Assembly (NCBI GenBank): GCA_930633495.1
Contig: CAKNFJ010000001.1
Span: 2,689,001 to 2,753,000 of the forward strand
Direction of reading: 5' to 3'
Length of the DNA: 64,000 bases
From: Hyphomicrobiales bacterium
GTDB taxonomy: Bacteria > Pseudomonadota > Alphaproteobacteria > Rhizobiales > Beijerinckiaceae
Shown here: positions 54,348-62,398 of the stretch, piece after piece
Numbering within the stretch: position 1 is the stretch's first letter
Layout: the number at the start of each line of letters is the position of its first letter
The notes under the pieces: model-generated
What the model was told of the DNA's origin: nothing
Database searches by the model: none
The model's input: only the letters and a program-made list of their open reading frames with translations
Translations under genes and position numbers: made by a program

Positions 54348-54536
54348 TCAGTTCGCCTTCTTGCCCTTCGCGCCGGGCTTGATCGGCGTCTGGGCGGCGA
54401 CAGGATCGCTGGCGGGGAAGGTGTCTTTCAGCGCACGGTTGAGCTCGGCGTCCTTGCCGTGCTCGCGTGCGGCCTTGCGCTGTTCCTTCTGCTCCTTGCG
54501 CAGGCTTTCCCTGGCCGGATTGGCGGTCGTGGTCAT
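54348..54536 (-). CDS. Small basic protein with DTFPASDPVA motif
   Basis: An AAGGAG seven bases upstream of the ATG at 54536 supports a 62-residue protein; the longer frame to 54668 lacks such a site. The N-terminal half is a charged helix (RESLRKEQKEQRKAAREHGK), the middle has DTFPASDPVA and the end is basic (GAKGKKAN). The ETFPASDP(P/V)A motif recurs in many short proteobacterial proteins of unknown function. It is convergent with serA. Possibly a small nucleic-acid or stress-related protein; this is unproved. Confidence 0.7.
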   Translation of the reverse strand: MTTTANPARESLRKEQKEQRKAAREHGKDAELNRALKDTFPASDPVAAQTPIKPGAKGKKAN

Positions 54537-54717
54537 GGTCGCTCCTTCGGCGTAAACGGCTTCTCTCCAGAAACGCCGCAGGAGGCCGGCCGTTCCGCCA
54601 GAACGCCAGCGCAGGCACGCCATGACGAAGCGGCCCCGCCTCTGGACCGGAGCCCGCATCCTTCCCATCTGGTGAAGCCACGCCTTCCCACCGGGGCTTT
54701 CCCGGTCTTTCGTCTCA

Positions 54718-54767
54718 CCGCATTTTCGTCACGCGAGCCGGTGTCCGCTTCGCTTGAAAATGCTCCA
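54718..54767. repeat. Dispersed intergenic repeat, copy 2 (GCATTTTC/GAAAATGC element)
   Basis: The 50-base element begins CCGCATTTTC, has the core GCGAGCCGGTGTCCGCTTCGC in parts, and ends GAAAATGCTCC. It aligns with copy 1 at 12846-12896 with about eight substitutions and keeps both complementary ends. It ends 16 bases before the start of the luciferase-like gene. Confidence 0.7.
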
Positions 54768-54783
54768 GCCAGCAGAGGCCGTC

Positions 54784-55791
54784 ATGGTCGCGATCTCCGT
54801 CCTCGATCTCGTTCCCGTCGTCGAAGGGGAGGGGCCGCGCGAGGCGCTGCTCAAATCGATCGATCTCGCCCGGCATGCCGAGAAGCTCGGCTACACCCGC
54901 TATTGGGTGGCCGAGCACCACAACATGGTCGGCATCGCCAGTGCGGCGACCTCGGTGGTCATCGGCCAGCTCGCGGCGGCGACCAGCACGATGCGCATCG
55001 GCGCCGGCGGGATCATGCTGCCGAACCATGCGCCGCTCGTCATCGCCGAGCAGTTCGGCACGCTGGAAGCGCTCTTTCCCGGGCGCATCGATCTTGGTCT
55101 CGGCCGGGCGCCCGGCACCGACCAGCTGACACTGAGGGCGCTGCGCCGCAGCCCGATGGCGTCCGACAGCTTCCCGCAGGATGTGCTGGAGCTGCAGGCA
55201 CTGTTTGCCCCCGCAGGCCCCAACCAGGCGATCCGCGCCGTGCCCGGCGAGGGGTTGAACGTCCCGCTCTGGATCCTGGGGTCGAGCCTGTTCGGCGCGC
55301 AGCTCGCCGCCGAGCTCGGCCTGCCTTACAGCTTCGCCTCGCATTTCGCGCCGGATGCGCTGATGCAGGCGCTCGCCGTCTATCGCGAGCGCTTCAAGCC
55401 GTCGGAGCAGCTCGCGAAGCCCCATGCCATGCCGGGCATCAACGTCGTCGCCGCTCCGACCGATGACGAGGCGCGCTATCTGGCGACGTCGCTGCAGCAG
55501 CGTTTCGTCGGCATGGTCAGGGGCGCGCGGGGCAAGCTGCAGCCGCCGATCGATGATATCGAGCAATACTGGTCGCCGGCGGAGAAGGCGCATGTCTCGC
55601 AGATGCTGCGCTATGCCTTCATCGGTTCGCCGGAGACGCTGAAGCGGTCGTTGGGTGCCTTTGTTCGCGAGACCAGGGCAGACGAGATCATGATCACCGC
55701 GCCGATCTTCGACCACGACAAGCGCAAGCGCTCCTTCGAGATCGTCGCCGCGCTGGCGCCGGATCTCGCGCAAGCGCGCGGAGCGGCCTGA
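54784..55791 (+). CDS. LLM-class flavin-dependent oxidoreductase
   Basis: The start at 54784 gives 335 residues ([20 protein letters not shown]), the MsnO8-type N-terminus. Luciferase-like features are [62 protein letters not shown] and the C-terminal VGSPETxxxxL-type segment ([16 protein letters not shown]). These enzymes are FMN-dependent monooxygenases with varied substrates, unknown here. It lies just downstream of an intergenic repeat, and its 3' end is 45 bases before the fur operator. Confidence 0.9.
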   Translation: MVAISVLDLVPVVEGEGPREALLKSIDLARHAEKLGYTRYWVAEHHNMVGIASAATSVVIGQLAAATSTMRIGAGGIMLPNHAPLVIAEQFGTLEALFPGRIDLGLGRAPGTDQLTLRALRRSPMASDSFPQDVLELQALFAPAGPNQAIRAVPGEGLNVPLWILGSSLFGAQLAAELGLPYSFASHFAPDALMQALAVYRERFKPSEQLAKPHAMPGINVVAAPTDDEARYLATSLQQRFVGMVRGARGKLQPPIDDIEQYWSPAEKAHVSQMLRYAFIGSPETLKRSLGAFVRETRADEIMITAPIFDHDKRKRSFEIVAALAPDLAQARGAA

Positions 55792-55834
55792 CCGCTCCTG
55801 CGGTTCGGACGTCGCTACGCGCATGCTTTATCGC

Positions 55835-55889
55835 TTATGAAAGTCATTGGCATTTGCAATAATAATGCAAACGCTAATGACTTTCATAA
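55835..55889. promoter_or_regulatory. Long near-perfect palindrome upstream of fur/mur
   Basis: Arms of 24 bases (TTATGAAAGTCATTGGCATT plus TGCA, and its complement) flank ATAATAA with only two mismatches. The centre contains TTTGCA-N7-TGCAAA. It lies 43 bases upstream of the Fur-type gene in an AT-rich stretch, consistent with an autoregulatory site for Fur, Mur or another metal-dependent protein. It could also form a terminator-like hairpin for the upstream gene, but there is no T-run. Confidence 0.65.
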
Positions 55890-55932
55890 ATGCGGCTTTT
55901 GCAATTACCTTCGCCCGTTGCTATGGCAAGGC

Positions 55933-56388
55933 ATGACCGAAGCCGACCGGCGCATTGCCGTTTTCGAGAGCCAGCTGAAGGGGGCCGGGCTGCGCATGAC
56001 GCAGCAGCGGCGACTGATCCTGCGCGTGCTGGCGGAAGCCGACGATCACCCCGATGCGAAGGGGATCTTCACCCGCGCCTTTGCGCTCGACCCGACGCTT
56101 TCGCTCTCGACGGTCTACCGGACGATGAAGGTGCTGGAATCGCAGGGAGCGATCGAGCGCCATGCCTTCGAGGACGGCGTCTCGCGCTACGAGCACGCCG
56201 ACCAGGAGCATCACGACCACCTGATCGACATCGATTCCGGCGAGGTGATCGAGTTCTCTTCGGACGCGATCGAGGAACTGCAGCGGCGCATCGCGGCCGA
56301 GCTTGGCTACGAACTCGTCCGGCATCGCCTCGAACTCTACGGCCGCAAGAAGCAGCCGGCGCGTCGGGGCGGCCGCAAGGCAGGCTGA
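55933..56388 (+). CDS. fur: Fur-family metal-responsive regulator (Fur/Mur type)
   Basis: Starting at 55933 gives 151 residues, as for Fur. The winged helix contains LRMTQQRRLILRVLAEADDHP and LSLSTVYRTMKVLESQGAIERH. The metal domain has YEHADQEHHDHLIDIDSGEVIEFSS, in which the usual CxxC of gamma-proteobacterial Fur is replaced by IDIDS, as in rhizobial Fur/Mur proteins that respond to manganese or iron. The dimer part follows (IAAELGYELVRHRLELYG). The long palindrome 43 bases upstream is its likely operator. The start at 55837 is excluded because it lies within that palindrome. Confidence 0.92.
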   Translation: MTEADRRIAVFESQLKGAGLRMTQQRRLILRVLAEADDHPDAKGIFTRAFALDPTLSLSTVYRTMKVLESQGAIERHAFEDGVSRYEHADQEHHDHLIDIDSGEVIEFSSDAIEELQRRIAAELGYELVRHRLELYGRKKQPARRGGRKAG

Positions 56389-56399
56389 CCCGCCGGGGT

Positions 56400-56672
56400 T
56401 CAGCCGTCGACGACGTCGTCGTATTCGGGGTGCTTCGCGATCCAGCCCTTGAGGAACTCGCAGCGGACCACGGCCTTGCGCCCGCTGGCGCGGAGCAATT
56501 CGAAGATGCCTCTGGCCAGCTTCGAGCCGACGCCCTGTCCGGTGAACTGTTCCGGCACCTCGGTATGGACCAGCACCAGCCGGCCGCCGTCATGGCGGTA
56601 GGCGACGAGCGCGGTTCCGCCGTCGAGCGACAGCTCGAAACGGTTCTGTTCGGGCCTCTCGACGACGTCCAT
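56400..56672 (-). CDS. Small N-acetyltransferase-like protein (YjdJ/Gcn5-related type)
   Basis: The 90-residue protein starts at 56672 and contains the reduced GNAT core of the N-acetyltransferase-1 family: HDGGRLVLVHTEVPEQFTGQG (motif A) then GVGSKLARGIFELLRASGRK and VVRCEFLKGWIAKHPEYDDVV. Such short enzymes lack the N-terminal part of normal GNATs. Substrate is unknown. It follows the glucan gene after 17 bases on the same strand and may be co-transcribed with it; the next gene in the other direction is fur, with convergent ends 11 bases apart. Confidence 0.87.
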   Translation of the reverse strand: MDVVERPEQNRFELSLDGGTALVAYRHDGGRLVLVHTEVPEQFTGQGVGSKLARGIFELLRASGRKAVVRCEFLKGWIAKHPEYDDVVDG

Positions 56673-56689
56673 GGCGCGGATCCTTCGGG

Positions 56690-58303
56690 TCAGCCCTGCG
56701 CCTCGGCGCGCCAGGGGTAGCTCCAGGTTTCGGTGAGCGTCTTGCCGCCGCTGCGGAGGAAGGCGCGCATCTCGGCGAGCTGACCGGGCTCCACCACGAC
56801 GTCGATGAAGGCGCGGAATCCCTCGGTCTTGCGGTTCGGCACGATGAAGGTGCGGTCGATCCGGCCATAGGCGATCGAGGGCACGATCTCGACCTTCTCT
56901 GGCTGCTTCAGGTAATAATCGAGGTCGCCTCCGGCGAAGTCGACGATGAAACGGCGCGAGCCTTCCGTGACCGCTTCGCCCGAGCCCAGCGCCTTGGGCT
57001 TGGCCTGATAGGTGTTCACGACGCGGCCGCCCGGATGCAGATCGCTGGAATCGAGCATGGCGATCAGCTTGTAGGCGAAGGAGAATTCCTTGCCCGGCTC
57101 CAGCGGCGTCTTCGGCGACCAGAGCGCGACGATGTTGTCGTTGGTCTCGTCGGTCGTCGGCATCTCGATCAGTTCGACGACGCCGTCGCCCCAATCGCCC
57201 TGCGGGACGATCCAGTAGGACGGACGCAGCTCATAGGAGAGGTCGAGATCCTGGTAGTGCTCGAAGGTGCGGTCGCGCTGCATCAGGCCGAAGCCCCGGA
57301 CATTGCGTTCGACGAAGGAGGAGACGGCCTGCCGCTTCGGATTGCGCAGCGGGCGCCAGATCCATTCGCCGCTGCCGGAATGGATCATCAGCCCGTCCGA
57401 ATCGTGCAGCTCGCTGCGGAAGTCGTCGAAGAAGCGGCGATCGTTCTCGCCGGTGAAGAACATCGAGGTCAGCGGGGCGAGCCCTAGCTTCTCGATGGTG
57501 CTGCGCGGATAGAGCGTCGCGGCGACGTCGATGGTCGTGTCGAGATCGGGATAGATGGTGAAGCGGTAGGCACCCGTCACCGAGGGGGCATCGAGCAGGG
57601 CGTGGATGACGACGCGCTCGGCATCGGCGGCAGGCTGCTCGATCCAGAACTCGCGGAAAGCCGGGAATTCCTCGTTGCCCGTGCCGGCGCCGATCGAAAG
57701 CCCGCGCGCCGAGAGGCCGTAGCGCTGGCCGCGGCCGAGAACGCGGAAGTAGCTCGCGCCGATGAAGGAGATCAGCTCGTCGAAGACGCGCGGATCGTTG
57801 AGGGGGAAATGCAGCCGGAAGCCGGCGAAGCCGAGATTGACCGGCAGCGGCTTCTCGAACTTGACCTTGCCGTAGTCGAACAGATTGGCCGCATAGGGCA
57901 CGGGGGTCGCCACGCCGTCGCGCACGACGTTCACGGTCACGGGCCGGGTGAACAGGAAGCCGGGATGGAACATCTGCATGCGGAAGGGCGAGCCGCTCTG
58001 GGCGAGCAGCGCACGGTCCGGTCGGAAGCGGATGTCGCGCCAGGCATCGTATTCGAGCTTGGCCAGCGCCTCGGGCAGGGACGCGCTCGGCTCATAGGGA
58101 ACGGCCGCGATCTCGCGGGCCCGGCGCTGGACGTCCTCGAAGCCGAAGCGCGGCTGCGGCGCCGCATTCTGCGGAGGCGGGGGCTGCGGCGGGGATTGGG
58201 GTCGGGATTGCGGCTGCTGCGCAAGCAGGACGGAAGGCGCCGCCGAGAGGCAAAGCGCAGCTGAGAGTCCGCCCAAGACCCGGCGGCGGTCTGTCGTGAT
58301 CAT
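56690..58303 (-). CDS. Periplasmic glucan biosynthesis protein (MdoG/MdoD family), Tat-exported
   Basis: The 537-residue protein begins with a twin-arginine signal (DRRRVLGGLSAA, then SVLLAQ), as in OpgD. The mature family part starts after a Pro/Gln-rich linker (residues about 30-50): RFGFEDVQRRAREIAAVPYE, YDAWRDIRFRPDRALL, FEKPLPVNLGFAGFRLHFP, YRFTIYPDLDTTID and the C-terminal VDFAGGDLDYYLKQPEKVEI. Such proteins shape the backbone of osmoregulated periplasmic glucans. The Tat signal suggests the OpgD-like form, but the symbol is left open since OpgG and OpgD cannot be told apart safely here. Confidence 0.92.
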   Translation of the reverse strand: MITTDRRRVLGGLSAALCLSAAPSVLLAQQPQSRPQSPPQPPPPQNAAPQPRFGFEDVQRRAREIAAVPYEPSASLPEALAKLEYDAWRDIRFRPDRALLAQSGSPFRMQMFHPGFLFTRPVTVNVVRDGVATPVPYAANLFDYGKVKFEKPLPVNLGFAGFRLHFPLNDPRVFDELISFIGASYFRVLGRGQRYGLSARGLSIGAGTGNEEFPAFREFWIEQPAADAERVVIHALLDAPSVTGAYRFTIYPDLDTTIDVAATLYPRSTIEKLGLAPLTSMFFTGENDRRFFDDFRSELHDSDGLMIHSGSGEWIWRPLRNPKRQAVSSFVERNVRGFGLMQRDRTFEHYQDLDLSYELRPSYWIVPQGDWGDGVVELIEMPTTDETNDNIVALWSPKTPLEPGKEFSFAYKLIAMLDSSDLHPGGRVVNTYQAKPKALGSGEAVTEGSRRFIVDFAGGDLDYYLKQPEKVEIVPSIAYGRIDRTFIVPNRKTEGFRAFIDVVVEPGQLAEMRAFLRSGGKTLTETWSYPWRAEAQG

Positions 58304-58391
58304 GTCTTGTCCGTCATCTCGTCGCAGGCAGGTTGCGATGGCTTTTCGGCCGGCGACTTAGGTGATGAATTGGGGCGGGTCTAGGGCGGGC

Positions 58392-59009
58392 TTATTGCAG
58401 CTTATCGCCGCGCCCCGGCAGCGCAAGCGCGGCCAGGCCGCGCGACAGCTCCTCCGGCTCGACATCGTGCAGCAAGGCATCCTGCACGACGAAGCCGACG
58501 ATCATGGCAAGGAGCGCCTTGGCGGCGTCGTGGGCCGACATGCCGCGCTCCAGATGGCCGGCATCGGCCGCTCGCCCGAGTGCCTGTTCCAGCTGCTCCC
58601 GGAAGGCGAGATAGAAGCCGCGCATCGTGGCGCGCAGCCGCTCGTTGCGCTGCGCCTCGGCCCAGCCGAGCAGGGCGACGCGCTTGAGGTCATAGCCTTC
58701 GTGGGCCGTGAACCGGTCGATCGTTTCGGCGATCTGCCGCAGGAGCGTGGCTGGCGCCGGCGCAGGCATGGCCTGCAGCAGCGGAGCGACCAGTGACGTC
58801 AGCCCCGAGAGCGAGGTGGTGACGGCGGCCAGGATCAGCTCGTCCTTGCTCGGGTAGTAGGAATAGACCGCGCCGGCCGAGAGACCGGAGGCGCGGATGA
58901 TGTCGTCCATCGTGGTCGCGTGCAGACCCTCCTTCTGAAAGCAGGCCCAGGCAGCCTCCAGGATCTGAGCCCTGCGGGCGGCGCGCTTCTCGTCGGAAAT
59001 CTTCGGCAT
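58392..59009 (-). CDS. TetR-family transcriptional regulator
   Basis: This 205-residue protein has the usual N-terminal TetR helix-turn-helix: AARRAQILEAAWACFQKEGL, HATTMDDIIRASGLSAGAVY and SYYPSKDELILAAV. The ligand domain is all-helical and unassigned. It is divergent from the metallo-lactonase gene with a 90-base gap containing an 11-base direct repeat, so it probably represses that gene and itself. An acyl-homoserine lactone or related lactone as inducer is possible but unproven. Confidence 0.92.
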   Translation of the reverse strand: MPKISDEKRAARRAQILEAAWACFQKEGLHATTMDDIIRASGLSAGAVYSYYPSKDELILAAVTTSLSGLTSLVAPLLQAMPAPAPATLLRQIAETIDRFTAHEGYDLKRVALLGWAEAQRNERLRATMRGFYLAFREQLEQALGRAADAGHLERGMSAHDAAKALLAMIVGFVVQDALLHDVEPEELSRGLAALALPGRGDKLQ

Positions 59010-59017
59010 GCGATCGA

Positions 59018-59081
59018 AATAAAACGAACGCTCCCTCTTTACAAGTTTGCGCCATGGGAATTAATAAAACGAATAACCGTT
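59018..59081. promoter_or_regulatory. TetR operator candidates (direct repeat AATAAAACGAA)
   Basis: AATAAAACGAA occurs twice, at 59018-59028 and 59063-59073, exactly 45 bases apart. The second copy continues to AACG-AATAAC-CGTT, a small palindrome (59068-59081). The gap separates the divergent TetR and lactonase starts, so the TetR protein is the likely binder. Confidence 0.45.
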
Positions 59082-59099
59082 CTTTTTATGGAGACGACC

Positions 59100-59936
59100 A
59101 TGATCAAGGTGACGGCGATCGAGACGGGAAAAGCCCGGATGAAGACGGCGCAGCGCACCGGGCATGAAGGGCGCGGCGGCATCGGCCGGAAGATCGACAT
59201 CTTCCGCGACCGGAACTGGGTCGAGCCGCTGCCGATCCTGTGTTTCCTGATCGAGCATCCCGAAGGGCGCTTCCTCGTCGATACCGGCGATACCTGGCGC
59301 AACTCCGTGCCGGGCTACCTGCCGGGCTGGAACCCCTTCTACAAGCAGGTGCAGATCCGGGTGGCGCCGCATGAGGAGGTCGGCTCGCGCCTGCTGGCGC
59401 TAGGGCTCGATCCGGCGACGGATATCGGGACCGTCATCCTCACCCATTTCCATCACGACCATACCGGCGGGCTCGATCATTTCCCGCGCAGCCGCATCGT
59501 CGGCCCCCGTGAGAACTACGCCATCTCGACCGGACTGCGCGGGATGATGACCGGCTGCCTGCCGCAGCGCTGGCCGGTCTGGCTGAAGCCCGATCTCGTC
59601 GCGATGGGTGGGCCCGCGGTCGGCCCCTTCCCGGCTTCCCATGCGATCACGCGGGACGGCCGCATCCTGCTGGTGCCGACGCCCGGCCATGTCGACGGGC
59701 ATGTTTCGGTCATCGTACGCGGCGAGGGCGTGACGTATTTCCTTGCGGGCGACGCCACCTATTCCCAGGCCAATCTCCTCGCCGGCCAGACCGACGGCGT
59801 CACCAACGATCCTGCGACCGCGCTCGCGACCTTGCAGGCGATCCGTCGCTTCGCCGCACAGGAGCCGACGATCCTGCTGCCTGCGCATGATCCGGAAGGC
59901 CCGGCGCGCCTCGCGGCCGGTGCCGTCCTCGCCTGA
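59100..59936 (+). CDS. Metallo-beta-lactamase-fold N-acyl homoserine lactonase-like hydrolase
   Basis: GGAG six bases before the ATG at 59100 is preferred over ATG 59088; 278 residues. The binuclear zinc motif is THFHHDHTGG (H116, H118, D120, H121), with further ligands in SHAITRDG and PTPGHVDGH, FLAGDATYS and LPAHDPEG. The architecture is that of the AHL-lactonase family, without signal peptide. It may degrade quorum-sensing lactones or another lactone; specificity cannot be determined. It is divergent from the TetR gene and 33 bases upstream of a ChaA-like antiporter gene, possibly in one transcript. Confidence 0.88.
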   Translation: MIKVTAIETGKARMKTAQRTGHEGRGGIGRKIDIFRDRNWVEPLPILCFLIEHPEGRFLVDTGDTWRNSVPGYLPGWNPFYKQVQIRVAPHEEVGSRLLALGLDPATDIGTVILTHFHHDHTGGLDHFPRSRIVGPRENYAISTGLRGMMTGCLPQRWPVWLKPDLVAMGGPAVGPFPASHAITRDGRILLVPTPGHVDGHVSVIVRGEGVTYFLAGDATYSQANLLAGQTDGVTNDPATALATLQAIRRFAAQEPTILLPAHDPEGPARLAAGAVLA

Positions 59937-59969
59937 CGCCGTTCCCCCGATCGCCGCGAAGGGTGCGCC

Positions 59970-61079
59970 ATGAAGGCCGATCGCTTCATCCGGATGCCGC
60001 AGACCGCCTGGATCTATCCTCTGCTGGCGGCACTGTTCTACGTCGTTGCCTCCGCGCTCGGCTTCTCCGAGGGGCTGGCGCCGGGCCTCACCGGCATCGT
60101 GCTCGCGGTGCTCCTGATCCCCGTTCTGTTCGGGGCGATCTTCGCTGCGGTCTATCATGCCGAGGTCATCGCCCACCGGACCGGCGAGCCCTATGGCACA
60201 TTGGTTCTCACCGCCGCGGTGACGGTCATCGAGGTCGCGCTGATCGCCTCCGTCATGATGTCGGGTGCCGAAAGCGGACCGACGCTGGCGCGCGACACCG
60301 TCTATGCCGTGGTGATGACCGTCTGCACGGGGTTGGCCGGCATCTGCATCCTCGTTGGCGGCTTGCGCTACCGCGAGCAGAGTTTTCGCGTATCCGGCGC
60401 CAGCGCCTATCTGACGGTGCTGATGGTGCTGGCGACTTTGACGCTGATCCTGCCGAACTTCACGCAACACGCTTCCGGCCCGATCTACTCCTCGGCCCAG
60501 CTCGTCTTCGTCGCGGTCGCGACGCTGCTGCTCTACGGCGCCTTCCTCTATATCCAGACCGTGCGCCACCGCGACTACTTCATCGTGTCGGCTCCGCATC
60601 ACGACTGGCATTTCGAGCCTTCGGCAAAGCGGCTGGCGATCAGCGGCACGCTGCTGCTGGTCGCGCTCGTCGCCATCGTGATGCTCTCGAAGAAATTCGC
60701 TGTCATCGTCGAACTCGGTCGGGTCGCGGTTGGGGCGCCGCCTCAGGCCACCGGCCTCGTCGTCGCCATGCTGATCCTGCTGCCGGAAGGCATCGCGGCG
60801 GTCCAGGCCGCCCGCAGCGACGCGCTCCAGAAAGCGCTCAACCTGGCGCTGGGCTCGGCACTCGCCACCATCGGCATGACCTTCCCGGCGGTGGCGGTCG
60901 TCACACTGCATCTCGGCAAGCCGCTGACGCTCGGCCTCGAACCGTCGAGCATGATCCTGCTGGCGCTGACGATGCTCGTCAGCACGCTGACCTTCGCGAC
61001 CGGGCGCACCCATGTGCTGCACGGCCTCGTCCATCTCGTGATCTTCGCGACCTTCCTGTTCCTCAGCTTCCAGCCGTGA
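59970..61079 (+). CDS. chaA: Calcium/proton antiporter (ChaA-type)
   Basis: The 369-residue protein has about eleven membrane helices, in the two-fold repeat of CaCA cation/proton exchangers. The repeat motifs are visible as GTLVLTAAVTVIEVALIASV in the first half and GLVVAMLILLPEGIAAVQAA in the second, each carrying the key glutamate. Pumps calcium or sodium/potassium out against protons. The proximity to the lactonase gene is probably fortuitous apart from possible read-through. A 186-base gap to the next gene shows nothing notable. Confidence 0.9.
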   Translation: MKADRFIRMPQTAWIYPLLAALFYVVASALGFSEGLAPGLTGIVLAVLLIPVLFGAIFAAVYHAEVIAHRTGEPYGTLVLTAAVTVIEVALIASVMMSGAESGPTLARDTVYAVVMTVCTGLAGICILVGGLRYREQSFRVSGASAYLTVLMVLATLTLILPNFTQHASGPIYSSAQLVFVAVATLLLYGAFLYIQTVRHRDYFIVSAPHHDWHFEPSAKRLAISGTLLLVALVAIVMLSKKFAVIVELGRVAVGAPPQATGLVVAMLILLPEGIAAVQAARSDALQKALNLALGSALATIGMTFPAVAVVTLHLGKPLTLGLEPSSMILLALTMLVSTLTFATGRTHVLHGLVHLVIFATFLFLSFQP

Positions 61080-61265
61080 GCGATTGACAGGGCCGGCAGG
61101 CGCGCCCTAGCGTTGCGGCCGGCCGGATGCGGCCAGCCGCTCGCGCCCGAAGGGCATGGTGAACGCATCCAGATCAAGTCCCTGTCCTGATCCCGATCGA
61201 TTCGTGGACGGATATCGGCAAGGCGAGCCCCGATCCCACCGTCCGCAGCGAGAAGGATCACGACA

Positions 61266-61826
61266 ATGCGTAGCTTCCATGATGCGAAGCTGATGGCGAA
61301 AAGCCTGCGCGAGGCCATGACTGCCCGGCAGGTGCCGCTCTCCCATTCCGAAACCCTCGAGATCGTGGCGCGCCAGTTCGGCTATGACGACTGGAACGTG
61401 CTGGCGGCGAAGATCGGCGAGGCCGCGCCCGAGACGCAGTCCGGGAAGCCGGCGGAGGCGGTTCGGCTCCAGATGGGGATTCCGGTCCTCCGGATCTTCG
61501 ACGAGGCCAAGGCGAAGGAGTTCTATCTCGACTTCCTCGGCTTCACGATGGACTGGGACCACCGCTTCGGGCCGAACATGCCGCTCTACATGCAGGTGTC
61601 GCGCTCCGGGCTTCAGCTCCATCTCTCCGAACATCATGGCGACGCCAGCCCGGGCTCGACCGTCTTCGTCTGGATGGAGGGGATCGATTCCCTTCACGCG
61701 GAGCTGATTGGCAAACGCTACACCTATTCGAAGCCGGGCATTCAGGAGCATGGGCCGGGCGGGCGCACGCTGGAGGTGCCGGACCCGTTCGGCAACCGAA
61801 TCCGCTTCTGCGAGAAGCGTGACTAA
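61266..61826 (+). CDS. VOC/glyoxalase-superfamily protein with N-terminal helical extension
   Basis: The 186-residue protein has an N-terminal helical part (FHDAKLMAKSLREAMTARQV, LSHSETLEIVARQFGYDDWNV) that occurs in the glyoxalase-related dioxygenase subgroup, and a C-terminal VOC domain: PVLRIFDEAKAKEFYLDFLG, LQLHLSEHHGDAS, VFVWMEGIDSLH and EVPDPFGNRIRFCEK. The metal-binding positions are partly kept (His, Glu near the end). Bleomycin-resistance-like or metabolite isomerase activity is possible. It is monocistronic. Confidence 0.88.
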   Translation: MRSFHDAKLMAKSLREAMTARQVPLSHSETLEIVARQFGYDDWNVLAAKIGEAAPETQSGKPAEAVRLQMGIPVLRIFDEAKAKEFYLDFLGFTMDWDHRFGPNMPLYMQVSRSGLQLHLSEHHGDASPGSTVFVWMEGIDSLHAELIGKRYTYSKPGIQEHGPGGRTLEVPDPFGNRIRFCEKRD

Positions 61827-61921
61827 CCCATAGCCGGCGCAGCGCTTTCCGCCGTTAACCGGCTTCCGGATAAGCGCAGATCACCCTTGCAAAAAAATGC
61901 GGCTCCGGGTGCACAAAACAC

Positions 61922-61950
61922 TTGTGATCCGGAGTCGGCGTCCGTATATC
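61922..61950 (+). promoter_or_regulatory. Promoter of ornithine decarboxylase leader
   Basis: TTGTGA (61922-61927) and TATATC (61945-61950) are separated by exactly 17 bases, a good sigma-70-type match. Transcription would start near 61957, leaving an untranslated leader of about 440 bases before the decarboxylase start. Confidence 0.55.
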
Positions 61951-61956
61951 GCGTTC

Positions 61957-62398
61957 ACCCAATTCGCACGTGCCTGTGGCCGCGTGCTGGTCGGTGGGCA
62001 TCCGGACAAGAGGCCGGACAGCCGCCAGGGGTTGGAAGACGGATGGAGGGGATGGACATCCCTCAAATCACGCTTCCCAGTCTCCGCAAGGAGATTGTTC
62101 CCCGACACAGACCGGCAGCCGGAGGCAAAACCGGCGAACCCCGAATCTCCACGGGGGACGCAGCTTAAAGCAACGACGGAGCGGGCTTTTTTGGTCTCGT
62201 TGGCTTTCCACAGGTCAACACCGAAGAGGCTTGTCCTTCATTGCCGGCCGTGCGGGGTCTTCCCCAATCGAACGGTGTTTCGGGTCCGGACGGCTCGTCC
62301 GCTGTAGCAGGCGTCTCCAAAGCGCCTCGCCTCAGCAACGATTCGATCCGGCGATACATCGCATCGACGCCGCTTGCGTCGTAGGGGAGTCGCGTCTC
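61957..62398 (+). ncRNA. Structured 5' leader of ornithine decarboxylase (speF-type leader candidate)
   Basis: The 5' leader contains serial hairpins: AGGGGAT/ATCCCT-type stem at 62048-62063 with a GGAC loop, TCTCC-GCAA-GGAGA at 62081-62094 (GNRA loop), GCCGG/CCGGC at 62118-62135, and CCCCG/CGGGG at 62139-62156. A T6 tract at 62187-62192 could end a terminator hairpin. Alphaproteobacterial ornithine decarboxylase genes often carry a regulatory RNA called the speF motif; I infer this is such a leader from position, length and folding. Small open frames in it are not supported. The 572 bases from 61827 hold no gene. Confidence 0.5.

Noticed and set aside
55837..55932. Upstream extension of fur to 55837
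   Set aside because: The extra 32 codons lie within the long palindrome and are not Fur-like.
61887..62307. Two plus-strand open frames in the ornithine decarboxylase leader (possible leader peptides)
   Set aside because: No ribosome site, no recognisable sequence and they overlap the predicted hairpins; a shorter arrest peptide cannot be excluded but cannot be supported.
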